62,793 nt of DNA, from NCBI RefSeq assembly GCF_009690905.1, contig NZ_VOSW01000061.1, forward strand, positions 1 through 62,793, written 5' to 3'. This stretch comes from Paraburkholderia madseniana (GTDB lineage: Bacteria; Pseudomonadota; Gammaproteobacteria; Burkholderiales; Burkholderiaceae). The position numbers and the translations under genes were made by a program. Positions 1 through 7,771 of the stretch are shown piece after piece (the stretch's first letter is position 1; each line of letters begins with the position of its first letter). Below the pieces are notes generated by a model. That model did no database searches. It saw only the letters and a program-made list of their open reading frames with translations, and was not told the DNA's origin.

Positions 1-1196
1 CCCCACACCGCCGGTGGCACAGCGCCCCCCGGCGAGCCGGCGCGTTTAGCTCCACCCGCCCCCGCCGGCCCTGCCGCTCGCGCCGAAGCCGCGCCACCAC
101 CACCTCCGGTGGGCGCCGGCTCGAACGCCAGCATGCGCAACAGCGTCATCGTGAAACCAGCGTATTCGTCAGGCGCGAGACCCAGTTCGCTTCGGCCGAT
201 AGTCGCAATCTGATAGAACAACTGCACCTGCTCGGCGCTCAACGCTTCAGCAAAACGACGTAGATCACCCGCTTCCGGCCACTCGTCCAACACCGACGAC
301 GGCGCGAACTGCGCCCACGCGATTCGGTGCAACAGACTCGCCAGATCCTGCAACGCCGTCGAAAACGACAGGCTGCGCAGCGCCATCTCGTCCGCGACCG
401 ACAGCACGGCGGCGCCGTCACCATCGGCAAGCGCGTCGAGCAGGCGAATCAGATAGCTTTGATCGAGCGCGCCGAGCATGCCGCGCACCGCTTCTTCATT
501 CACCTGATTGGCCGAATAGGCGATCGCCTGATCGGTCAGCGAAAGCGCGTCGCGCATCGAGCCGTCGGCCGCGCGCGCGAGCAGGCGCAATGCCTGGGCG
601 TCGAACGGCACCTTCTCTTCGCCGAGAATGTGCTCGAGATGCGACACGATATGCCCGGCCGGCATCTGCTTCAGATTGAACTGCAGACAGCGCGACAGCA
701 CCGTGACCGGAATCTTCTGCGGATCGGTGGTAGCAAGAATGAATTTGACGTGCGAAGGCGGCTCTTCCAGCGTCTTCAACATCGCGTTGAAGGCGTGGTT
801 GGTCAGCATGTGCACTTCGTCGATCATGTAGACCTTGAAGCGCGCGTCGACCGGCGCGTAAACCGCACGCTCCAGCAGCGCCGCCATTTCGTCGACACCG
901 CGGTTACTCGCCGCGTCCATCTCGACATAATCGACAAAGCGGCCTTCATCGATCTCGCGGCACGCGCGGCACACGCCACACGGCGTGGAGGTCACACCGG
1001 TTTCGCAATTCAGCGCCTTGGCGAAGATGCGCGACAGCGTGGTTTTGCCGACGCCGCGGGTGCCCGTAAACAGATAGGCATGATGCAGACGGCCACCGTC
1101 GAGCGCGTGCGTGAGCGCGCGCACCACGTGCTCCTGTCCGACGAGCGAAGCGAAATCCTTCGGCCGCCATTTGCGTGCGAGAACTTGATAGGTCAT
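1..1196 (-). CDS. dnaX: DNA polymerase III subunit gamma/tau, N-terminal part (runs off window)
   Basis: This is the clamp-loader ATPase that loads the sliding clamp at the replication fork. About 398 residues are visible, starting MTYQVLARKWRP at 1196. Walker A (GTRGVGKT) is at about residues 45-52. The zinc ligands are C64, C73, C76 and C79, and the DEVH Walker B box is near 126-129. A VLSRC sensor motif follows. The frame stays open to base 1, where the sequence becomes Gly/Ala/Pro-rich, as expected for the linker after domain III. The C-terminal tau part and any frameshift site that would make gamma lie outside the window. The motifs make the assignment firm. Confidence 0.95.
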   Translation of the reverse strand, partial: MTYQVLARKWRPKDFASLVGQEHVVRALTHALDGGRLHHAYLFTGTRGVGKTTLSRIFAKALNCETGVTSTPCGVCRACREIDEGRFVDYVEMDAASNRGVDEMAALLERAVYAPVDARFKVYMIDEVHMLTNHAFNAMLKTLEEPPSHVKFILATTDPQKIPVTVLSRCLQFNLKQMPAGHIVSHLEHILGEEKVPFDAQALRLLARAADGSMRDALSLTDQAIAYSANQVNEEAVRGMLGALDQSYLIRLLDALADGDGAAVLSVADEMALRSLSFSTALQDLASLLHRIAWAQFAPSSVLDEWPEAGDLRRFAEALSAEQVQLFYQIATIGRSELGLAPDEYAGFTMTLLRMLAFEPAPTGGGGGAASARAAGPAGAGGAKRAGSPGGAVPPAVW

Positions 1197-1408
1197 CCGG
1201 AAATTGTATCAGTAACGATGGCGCGCAAAACCGAATCGAGACGGCGCGCGAACGCGTGTTGCCGCTTCATTGAAACAGGCTAACGGACCGATAGAAAAAA
1301 ATAGATGAAGCGCGCGAGAAATGCCACTGCGGCGTCTGTGTGACAGCGCTTGGGGTAAACAGGAGATGGGACGTACGGCAGAGGAAAAACAGAAAAAAGG
1401 AAGGTGAC

Positions 1409-1498
1409 GAGCCTGACCCTCGGCACTGGTGGAAAACGGCTGTGGCTGCTTCGTTCCCGACCTGACCAGGTTGACCATCCCTCCATGCGAGGAGGCCC
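1409..1498 (-). ncRNA. ffs: Small bacterial signal recognition particle RNA (4.5S RNA)
   Basis: Reading the minus strand, the conserved SRP domain IV core (GGTCAGGT, then GGAACGAAGCAGCC) lies at 1444-1467 and folds back on flanking sequence. The outer ends GCCTCCTCG and CGAGGGTCAGGC pair to close a single long hairpin, as in the E. coli 4.5S RNA. The RNA binds Ffh and targets ribosomes making membrane proteins. A T-rich run on the minus strand (about 1385-1400) may end the transcript. The gene sits between dnaX and trxA. The exact ends are estimated from pairing. Confidence 0.9.
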
Positions 1499-1945
1499 GT
1501 CACGAAACATTCTATCACCGCTTGGCCCGTCGCGCGACTGTTAATACGACCAAACTGACATCGACGCGCCGAATCAGGCGCCTCGTACCATATAGACAAT
1601 CCCCTCGAATGACGCGTCCGGGTCACTTGAGTTTGCGCTGCCTGCCACCAGATAAGCTGCGTCGCGGTTACCAGAACGTAGCGGTACCTCACCGGCAGCC
1701 GTTGGCCCCACTGCCCTTGATGAGTACTATCACCACCGGCAACGCATAGCGAATTAAGCTAAACTGCCGTACGGATGACCCGCAGACGCGAGCTTTCCGC
1801 GCATTCCGGAATGGGTCTTTCGACCATTTCAAGCGTGCGCAGGTAAGGCTCCGATTGCGGCAAAGCGAACGGAAGTTTCCCTAGATTTTGACGTATCGTG
1901 GCGAGCAATTCAGGCGGGCCTCGAACCGATAGAGGTATTCATACA
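1499..1945. other. Intergenic region between ffs and trxA
   Basis: I find no convincing gene in these roughly 450 bases. The region must hold the ffs promoter (minus) and the trxA promoter (plus), but no hexamer pair stands out. Short open frames here have no recognisable protein character. Confidence 0.4.
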
Positions 1946-2272
1946 ATGAGCGAATCAATCAAGCATATTAGCGACGCATCGTTCGAACAGGACGTCGTGA
2001 AATCCGATAAACCCGTGCTGCTCGATTTCTGGGCTGAATGGTGCGGTCCGTGCAAGATGATCGCGCCGATCCTCGACGAAGTCGCGAAGGATTACGCCGA
2101 TCGCCTGCAAATCGCCAAGATCAACGTCGACGAACATCAATCGACGCCGGTCAAGTTCGGCGTGCGTGGCATCCCCACGCTGATCCTCTTCAAGAACGGC
2201 GCTGTCGCCGCGCAGAAGGTCGGCGCATTGTCGAAGTCGCAACTCACCGCGTTCCTCGACGGCAACCTGTAA
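1946..2272 (+). CDS. trxA: Thioredoxin 1
   Basis: A 108-residue cytosolic disulfide reductase that is close to E. coli TrxA in length and sequence. The redox motif WCGPC is at residues 32-36, and the cis-proline motif RGIPT places the proline at 77. The conserved FKNG and KVGALSK segments follow. The start chosen is the ATG at 1946, because the upstream in-frame extension of 16 residues is not conserved in the family. It lies directly upstream of rho, an arrangement common in proteobacteria, with a terminator-like hairpin between them. Confidence 0.97.
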   Translation: MSESIKHISDASFEQDVVKSDKPVLLDFWAEWCGPCKMIAPILDEVAKDYADRLQIAKINVDEHQSTPVKFGVRGIPTLILFKNGAVAAQKVGALSKSQLTAFLDGNL

Positions 2273-2327
2273 AACGGTCGCATCGGCGCGCGTGAGGTCC
2301 TCAGGACCTTCAGGCGCGCTGCGATAG

Positions 2328-2355
2328 GCGTGTTGTCCGGCGACAACACGCTTAA
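2328..2355 (+). terminator. Probable trxA terminator hairpin
   Basis: A perfect 10-bp stem (2328-2337 with 2342-2351, loop CGGC) is followed by only a short T-poor tail (TTAAT). It lies about 55 bases after the trxA stop. An AGGTCC/GGACCT dyad precedes it at about 2295-2310. The weak U-tract makes intrinsic termination uncertain. Confidence 0.5.
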
Positions 2356-2402
2356 TAAGAAAGATGCCATGCCGCCGCACTGGCGGAAATTGGCGTGTGC
2401 TA

Positions 2403-2411
2403 TGCTAGAAT
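2403..2411 (+). promoter_or_regulatory. Candidate extended -10 promoter for rho
   Basis: TGCTAGAAT (2403-2411) matches an extended -10 element. No good -35 hexamer lies at 17 bp, which suits an extended -10 promoter. It would give a leader of about 90 bases before rho. Rho leaders are autoregulated in E. coli, but nothing specific is visible here. Confidence 0.4.
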
Positions 2412-2508
2412 CCGCAAAACGTCGAAAAGACGTGTAAGTCCTTGAGCGGTTCCGCTCACTCTCCTCCCAGATTTCATTTCGTCGCACCTTCTCCTGCGGG
2501 TTCTCCGT

Positions 2509-3777
2509 ATGCATTTATCCGAGCTTAAGACTCTGCACGTGTCCGAATTGATCGAGATGGCCAATGGCCTCGAGATCGAAAGTGCAAACCGCCTGCGCAA
2601 GCAGGAACTGATGTTTGCCATTCTAAAAAAACGAGCCAAAACGGGCGACACGATCTTCGGCGACGGCACGCTCGAAGTGCTGCCGGACGGCTTCGGCTTC
2701 CTGCGCTCGCCGGAAACCTCGTACCTCGCCAGCACGGACGATATTTACATCAGCCCGTCGCAAATCCGCCGCTTCAACCTGCACACGGGCGACACGATCG
2801 AAGGCGAAGTGCGCACGCCGAAAGACGGCGAACGCTATTTCGCGCTGGTCAAGGTGGACAAGGTCAACGGCCAGCCGCCGGAAGCCTCGAAGCACAAGAT
2901 CATGTTCGAAAACCTGACGCCGCTGCACCCGAACAAGGTGCTGCTGCTCGAACGTGAAATGCGTGGCGAAGAAAACGTCACGGGCCGCATCATCGACATG
3001 ATCGCGCCGATCGGTAAGGGCCAGCGCGGCCTGCTGGTTGCGTCGCCGAAGTCCGGTAAGACCGTGATGCTGCAGCACATCGCGCACGCCATCAAGCAGA
3101 ACCACCCGGATGTCGTGCTGTTCGTGCTGCTGATCGACGAACGCCCGGAAGAAGTGACCGAAATGCAGCGTTCGGTGGCCGGCGAAGTGATCGCCTCCAC
3201 GTTCGACGAACCGGCTGCACGTCACGTGCAAGTCGCCGAAATGGTGATCGAAAAAGCCAAGCGCCTCGTCGAAATGAAGAACGACGTGGTGATTCTGCTC
3301 GACTCGATCACGCGTCTCGCGCGTGCGTACAACACCGTCGTGCCGGCCTCGGGCAAGGTGCTGACGGGTGGTGTCGACGCAAACGCGCTGCAACGTCCGA
3401 AGCGCTTCTTCGGCGCGGCGCGCAATATCGAGGAAGGCGGATCGCTGACCATCATCGGTACGGCGCTGATCGAAACCGGCAGCCGCATGGACGACGTGAT
3501 CTACGAAGAGTTCAAGGGCACCGGCAACATGGAAGTGCACCTGGAGCGTCGCCTTGCTGAAAAGCGCGTCTATCCGTCGATCAACCTGAACAAGTCCGGC
3601 ACGCGCCGTGAAGAACTGCTGATCAAACCCGAAGTCCTGCAAAAGATCTGGGTGCTGCGCAAGTTCATTCACGACATGGACGAAGTCGAGTCGATGGAAT
3701 TCCTGCTCGACAAGATTCGCCAGACGAAGAGCAATTCCGAGTTCTTCGACATGATGCGTCGTGGCGGCGGCAGCTAA
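2509..3777 (+). CDS. rho: Transcription termination factor Rho
   Basis: A 422-residue hexameric RNA helicase, close to the 419 residues of E. coli Rho. It has the N-terminal Rho_N helices (about 1-45) and the cold-shock-like RNA-binding domain with DGFGFLR at 60-66. Walker A (ASPKSGKT) is at 178-185, Walker B (LLID) at 207-210, and conserved Q- and R-loop segments follow. It terminates transcription at C-rich untranslated RNA. The start ATG begins the canonical MHLSELK. A strong intrinsic terminator follows the stop. Confidence 0.98.
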   Translation: MHLSELKTLHVSELIEMANGLEIESANRLRKQELMFAILKKRAKTGDTIFGDGTLEVLPDGFGFLRSPETSYLASTDDIYISPSQIRRFNLHTGDTIEGEVRTPKDGERYFALVKVDKVNGQPPEASKHKIMFENLTPLHPNKVLLLEREMRGEENVTGRIIDMIAPIGKGQRGLLVASPKSGKTVMLQHIAHAIKQNHPDVVLFVLLIDERPEEVTEMQRSVAGEVIASTFDEPAARHVQVAEMVIEKAKRLVEMKNDVVILLDSITRLARAYNTVVPASGKVLTGGVDANALQRPKRFFGAARNIEEGGSLTIIGTALIETGSRMDDVIYEEFKGTGNMEVHLERRLAEKRVYPSINLNKSGTRREELLIKPEVLQKIWVLRKFIHDMDEVESMEFLLDKIRQTKSNSEFFDMMRRGGGS

Positions 3778-3829
3778 GGTTTAAGCCTCAAGGCTGCACC
3801 AGAAGTAACCAACCGCACCGCACAAGAAA

Positions 3830-3860
3830 GCCGCTCGCCGCAAACGAGCGGCTTTTTTTC
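3830..3860 (+). terminator. Rho-independent terminator after rho
   Basis: An 8-bp GC-rich stem (GCCGCTCG at 3830-3837, CGAGCGGC at 3845-3852) with a 7-base loop runs straight into seven T residues. The preceding A-rich bases are also compatible with weak reverse function. Confidence 0.9.
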
Positions 3861-3924
3861 GTCTGTAGCACCTGCAATGACATACAAGTACCGCGCTCAT
3901 TCAATTGCGAGCGCCTCTGCAAAC

Positions 3925-3955
3925 CTGAACGTGAACGTACACGTTGTACTATAAT
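3925..3955 (+). promoter_or_regulatory. MerR-type promoter/operator with 19-bp spacer
   Basis: A -35-like CTGAAC (3925-3930) and a perfect -10 TATAAT (3950-3955) are separated by 19 bp. That is the over-long spacing typical of MerR-regulated promoters. Inside this stretch lies the perfect inverted repeat AACGTG-N6-CACGTT (3928-3945). The first ATG of the regulator gene is 30 bases further on. I infer autoregulation of the regulator and the exporter behind it. Confidence 0.65.
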
Positions 3956-3985
3956 GCGGTCAATCCATCCAACCCGGCAACTCCC

Positions 3986-4537
3986 ATGTCAAAGGACTCG
4001 CCCACCCTGCTGACCGTCCGAGACGCCGCGGAGCGCCTTGGCGTCACACCACGCACGCTGAAATACTACGAGGAGCGCGGCCTCGTTTCGCCGAGTCGGA
4101 GCGAGGGCCGTTATCGCCTGTACGACGAAGAAGACCTCAAACGCTTCGGCCGCATTCTGCGTTTGCGCTCACTCGGTTTCTCGCTGCATGGCATCACCGA
4201 GATGCTCAAACGCCCGCTCGAATCGGTCGACGGCAGCCACCGTTACTCGCAGGAATCGCTGCAGCAGATTCGTGACGCCCTCGCGCAACAGGTCAGCGCC
4301 CTCGACACGCGCATTGAAGCGATGCGCCGCGAACTCAAGGAAGCACAGAAGCTGCGGACCGAGTTGGCGCCCGACCTCGAATATCTCGAGCGCCGCCTCG
4401 CAGGAGAAAACGCCGACGTTCTGCTCGAGCAACGGCGCAACGCGCGCGCCGCGGCGGCGGCGGGTCCGTCCGCGAAACGCCGGAAGACGCAGGATGAAGC
4501 AGCACCCGATGCCGCAGAGCCTGACAAATCCGCATGA
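3986..4537 (+). CDS. MerR family transcriptional regulator
   Basis: A 183-residue regulator starting MSKDSPTLLTVRDAAERLGV. The start was chosen over an upstream in-frame start because that one would overlap the operator and lacks family similarity. The N-terminal winged helix (about 10-75) contains the typical PRTLKYYEERGL and RYRLYDEEDL segments. A long helical dimerisation coiled coil follows (about 85-150). No effector-binding cysteine pair is evident, so metal sensing is unlikely. The C-terminal tail is Ala/Lys/Asp-rich. The gene overlaps the MFS exporter by 4 bases (ATGA), so it probably controls export in response to a small molecule. The ligand is unknown. Confidence 0.88.
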   Translation: MSKDSPTLLTVRDAAERLGVTPRTLKYYEERGLVSPSRSEGRYRLYDEEDLKRFGRILRLRSLGFSLHGITEMLKRPLESVDGSHRYSQESLQQIRDALAQQVSALDTRIEAMRRELKEAQKLRTELAPDLEYLERRLAGENADVLLEQRRNARAAAAAGPSAKRRKTQDEAAPDAAEPDKSA

Positions 4538-6090
4538 GCGCCACGTCTTCTCGCGTACCGTTGTTTAGCGCCGCAAAACTGCGCGGCGATTTTTTCCCGT
4601 GGGTACTGGCCGTCGTCACCGGCCTCGACTATTTCGACAACGCGATCTTTTCGTTTTTCACCAGCTACATCGCGGGCGGCATCAACGCGTCGCCGGATGA
4701 ACTGGTATGGGCGTCGAGCGCATATGCGGTGGCGGCCGTGCTCGGCATCCTGCAGCAGCAATGGTGGGTCGAGCGTTTCGGTTACCGGCATTACGTCGCC
4801 GGCTGCATGCTGCTCTATTCAGTGGGCGCGATCGCCGCCACATTGTGCGAGTCATCGATCGAACTCGCATTCGCTCGCGGATTTCAGGGCTACTTCATTG
4901 GCCCGATGATGGGCACCTGCCGCATCCTGATCCAGATGAGCTTTACGCCGCGCCAGCGACCCTTGGCAACCCGCGCTTTTCTGGTGCTGATCGTGTTGAG
5001 CAGTGCGCTTGCGCCGCTGGTCGGCGGTCAACTGGTCGCGCATTTCGACTGGCGTGCGCTGTTCGCCTGCACCGCGCCGGTGGGTGTACTGTTTGCCATC
5101 CTTGCCCTGCTCGCACTGCCCGACACCGGCAACCGTCTGCCGGAAGAGCGCGGCGCGGTACACTTCTGGCCTTACCTGATCTTCGCGTTCGCGCAAGGCG
5201 CGCTGCAAATCGTCATGCAACAAGTGCGGTTCCAGCTGTTCAGCGCCTCGCCGGGGCTGATTCTGCTGACGGTCGCGGGCATCGTCGCGCTTGGCTGGTT
5301 CGCGTATCAGCAATGGCATCATCCGGCGCCGCTGATGCGCCTGCACGCGCTGCGCGAAAAGGTGTTTCAGGTCGGGCTCGTGCTGTACATGTTCTACTAC
5401 TACATCTCGACGGTGTTCAGCTATCTGACGTCGCGGTTTCTCGAGAGCGGCCTCGGCTATCCGGTCGAGAATGCCGGGCGACTGGTTGGCGTGACGTCGC
5501 TGATTTCGGCGAGCGCGCTGTTCGTCTACCTGCGCTACGCGAAGCTCCTGCCCCGCAAGAAGTGGATCATCGTGCCGGGCTTCGCGGTGGCCGCATTCGC
5601 CGCGGCATGGATGACGCGTATGTCGCCAGGCGTGGGCGAAGCCGCGCTGATCGTGCCGATGCTGCTGCGCGGCTTGCTGTTATTGTTCATCGTGCTGCCG
5701 GTCGCGAATCTGACGTTTAGAATCTTCGCCATTGAAGAATTCACGCACGGCTACCGGCTGAAAAACATCGTGCGGCAACTGACGATCTCGTTCGCGACGG
5801 CCTCCGTGATCATCGTCGAACAACATCGGCAGGCGCTACACCAAGCTCGCCTCGCGGAGTTCGTCAATCCGTACAATCCGTTGTTCCAGAACTCGCTCGC
5901 TGCGCTGACCAGCGGCTTCAGTGCCACCGGCCGCTCGCCGTCCGAGGCGCATTCGCTTGCGATATTGGAAATCAGCCGGACGGTTGCGCAGCAGGCGAGT
6001 TTTCTGGCGTCGCTGGACGGCTTCTACTTCCTGATTGGTATTGCGATATGCGGCGGCCTGTTCGCCGCGTGGCAAAAACAGATCGACTAA
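4534..6090 (+). CDS. MFS transporter, 14-TM drug/proton antiporter type
   Basis: A 518-residue inner-membrane protein with about 14 hydrophobic segments, the size and pattern of the DHA2 (EmrB/QacA-like) drug:H+ antiporters. The N-terminal segment is unusually short and begins directly with DFFPWVLAVVTGLDYFDNAIF. A GPMMG segment near residue 128 is followed by a repeat of the fold. Translation is coupled to the MerR gene by the ATGA overlap. Substrate cannot be read from sequence. No periplasmic adaptor or outer-membrane channel gene is adjacent. Confidence 0.85.
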   Translation: MSATSSRVPLFSAAKLRGDFFPWVLAVVTGLDYFDNAIFSFFTSYIAGGINASPDELVWASSAYAVAAVLGILQQQWWVERFGYRHYVAGCMLLYSVGAIAATLCESSIELAFARGFQGYFIGPMMGTCRILIQMSFTPRQRPLATRAFLVLIVLSSALAPLVGGQLVAHFDWRALFACTAPVGVLFAILALLALPDTGNRLPEERGAVHFWPYLIFAFAQGALQIVMQQVRFQLFSASPGLILLTVAGIVALGWFAYQQWHHPAPLMRLHALREKVFQVGLVLYMFYYYISTVFSYLTSRFLESGLGYPVENAGRLVGVTSLISASALFVYLRYAKLLPRKKWIIVPGFAVAAFAAAWMTRMSPGVGEAALIVPMLLRGLLLLFIVLPVANLTFRIFAIEEFTHGYRLKNIVRQLTISFATASVIIVEQHRQALHQARLAEFVNPYNPLFQNSLAALTSGFSATGRSPSEAHSLAILEISRTVAQQASFLASLDGFYFLIGIAICGGLFAAWQKQID

Positions 6091-6105
6091 GGGTTTCATC
6101 AGGCC

Positions 6106-6939
6106 ATGCTCTCGAAACTCACCCAATGGTTCGGCACGCGCCGCCGCGACCGCGCGCTGCGCAACTACGCGATCGAAGACGCGCTTTGGCAGGCCACGCT
6201 CGACGACCTGCCGTTCCTCGCTCACCTCGAGGCGCCGGATCGCGTGCGTCTGCGCCAGCTGACCAGCCTGTTCATCGCGCAAAAAGAATTTTCGACCGCG
6301 CACGAACTCGAACTGACCGACGCCATGACCGTGGCGATCGCCGCGCAAGCGTGTTTGCCGGTGCTGAACCTGAGCCTCGATCTGTATCGTGGATGGGTCG
6401 GCGTGATCGTCTATCCGGGCGAGTTCGTGATCCGCAAGACGGTCGAGGACGAAGACGGCGTGGTGCACGAGGTCGAGCAGGACGCGAGCGGCGAAGCGTG
6501 GGAAGGCGGCCCCGTCATCCTCTCGTGGGAAGACGCGCAGATGACGGACGGCTCGGACGCCTACAACGTCGTGATTCACGAATTCGCGCACAAGATCGAT
6601 ATGCTGACCGGCGAGGCGGACGGCCATCCACCGCTCATGCGCCGCTGGCATGCGCCGCTCGACTCGCAGGCGTGGGCCGACGTTTTCGATCATGCTTACG
6701 ACCACTTCTGCGCCAAAGTCGAGGCTGTGCCGGAGCGCCGCTGGGCACGTTTCGAGCGCGATTCGCTGATCGATCCGTATGCGGCAGACCATCCATCGGA
6801 ATTTTTTGCCGTTTGCAGCGAGGCGCTGTTCGTCCAGCCGCAGGCCTTCGAGGCGGAGTATCCCGAGCTATACCGCTTGCTGGCGCGGTATTACCGGCAG
6901 GATCCGGCGCGGATCGGGCTGACATTTGCTCCGACTTGA
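6106..6939 (+). CDS. mtfA: Zinc-dependent peptidase of the MtfA (M90) family
   Basis: A 277-residue cytosolic metallopeptidase. The HExxH zinc site is HEFAH at residues 158-162, and a downstream glutamate in the HPSEFFAVCSE segment supplies the third ligand. E. coli MtfA (Mlc titration factor A) is a close family member that binds the repressor Mlc. Whether an Mlc partner exists here is unknown. The gene starts 15 bases after the MFS stop with an ATG, so it may be read from the same transcript. Confidence 0.9.
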   Translation: MLSKLTQWFGTRRRDRALRNYAIEDALWQATLDDLPFLAHLEAPDRVRLRQLTSLFIAQKEFSTAHELELTDAMTVAIAAQACLPVLNLSLDLYRGWVGVIVYPGEFVIRKTVEDEDGVVHEVEQDASGEAWEGGPVILSWEDAQMTDGSDAYNVVIHEFAHKIDMLTGEADGHPPLMRRWHAPLDSQAWADVFDHAYDHFCAKVEAVPERRWARFERDSLIDPYAADHPSEFFAVCSEALFVQPQAFEAEYPELYRLLARYYRQDPARIGLTFAPT

Positions 6940-7071
6940 CGCCCGCCGCCGCGCAAGCGCCCGCCAGATAAGGGCTGCCGCCCCGCCTTCCCATCCGATA
7001 CGAATCGGCGCGGCGGCACCAAAAACGTGGCGAAAACGAGGCAAACGGCTGCCAAAAAGCTAGCAGAAAGG

Positions 7072-7100
7072 TCGTCAAGCGACTGATTTTCTGGCATAAT
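7072..7100 (+). promoter_or_regulatory. Candidate sigma70 promoter for rpmE2
   Basis: TCGTCA (7072-7077) and CATAAT (7095-7100) are separated by 17 bp and lie about 100 bases before the rpmE2 start. The -35 matches consensus at four of six bases. I see no clear Zur-type dyad next to it. Confidence 0.4.
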
Positions 7101-7200
7101 CGCCGTTTTTCGACCATAGGCAAGTGGCTCGCGCCTAGATGCTGTCCGCATTCGTAGCGGCTGCTCGCGGGTTGGCTACCGCCAGATTAAAGGAAAGACC

Positions 7201-7467
7201 ATGAAAGAAGGCATTCACCCGGATTACCGCGAAGTCCTGTTCGTCGACATGTCGATCGACTTCAAGTTTGTCACGCGCTCGACCATCCAGACGCGTGAAA
7301 CCGCCGAATTCAACGGCAAGACCTACCCGCTCGCCAAGATCGAAATATCGTCGGAATCGCATCCGTTCTACACCGGCCAACAAAAGATCATGGACACGGC
7401 AGGCCGCGTCGAGAAGTTCAACAAGAAGTTCGGCTCGCGCGCTACCGGCAAGGCAGCAGCGAAGTAA
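7201..7467 (+). CDS. rpmE2: 50S ribosomal protein L31 type B
   Basis: An 88-residue ribosomal protein. The N-terminus MKEGIHPDYREVLFVD and the internal SHPFYTGQQKIMDTAGRVEKF are the L31 hallmark segments. It lacks the CxxC zinc ribbon cysteines, which makes it the type B (zinc-independent) form. It forms part of the large-subunit central protuberance and the bridge to the small subunit. The gene stands alone with its own terminator. Confidence 0.96.
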   Translation: MKEGIHPDYREVLFVDMSIDFKFVTRSTIQTRETAEFNGKTYPLAKIEISSESHPFYTGQQKIMDTAGRVEKFNKKFGSRATGKAAAK

Positions 7468-7516
7468 TACCCGCCTCGTCGCCGGCCTTGGCCCGCAACG
7501 AAGCAGCAGCAAAAAA

Positions 7517-7540
7517 GGGCAGCGCGAGCTGCCCTTTTTT
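7517..7540 (+). terminator. Rho-independent terminator after rpmE2
   Basis: The stem GGGCAGC (7517-7523) pairs with GCTGCCC (7528-7534) around a GCGA tetraloop and is followed by six T. The A-tract before it would also let it work from the other strand. Confidence 0.9.
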
Positions 7541-7771
7541 GTCTCCGCTTCTTCGTCTCGCTTCTTTGTCCCCTTACCCCGGACGCCTGGTCGCACCCTG
7601 CCGCCCGTTGCGGCGACGTGTTACAGGCACCCCAATGACGTTGCGAGCCATTACCAGCCGTGACGCGCATCGCACGGCACGACTACAATGCCGGATGCTC
7701 CAAATTGGCCATTCCCGCCGGACCATTCGTCCGGTCCCGGCTGCACCGCTTATCCGATATCCACACACCGC

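Noticed and set aside
327..1283. Long plus-strand open frame of 318 codons opposite dnaX
   Set aside because: It is a shadow of dnaX, with an Arg/His-rich composition typical of antisense frames in GC-rich genes.
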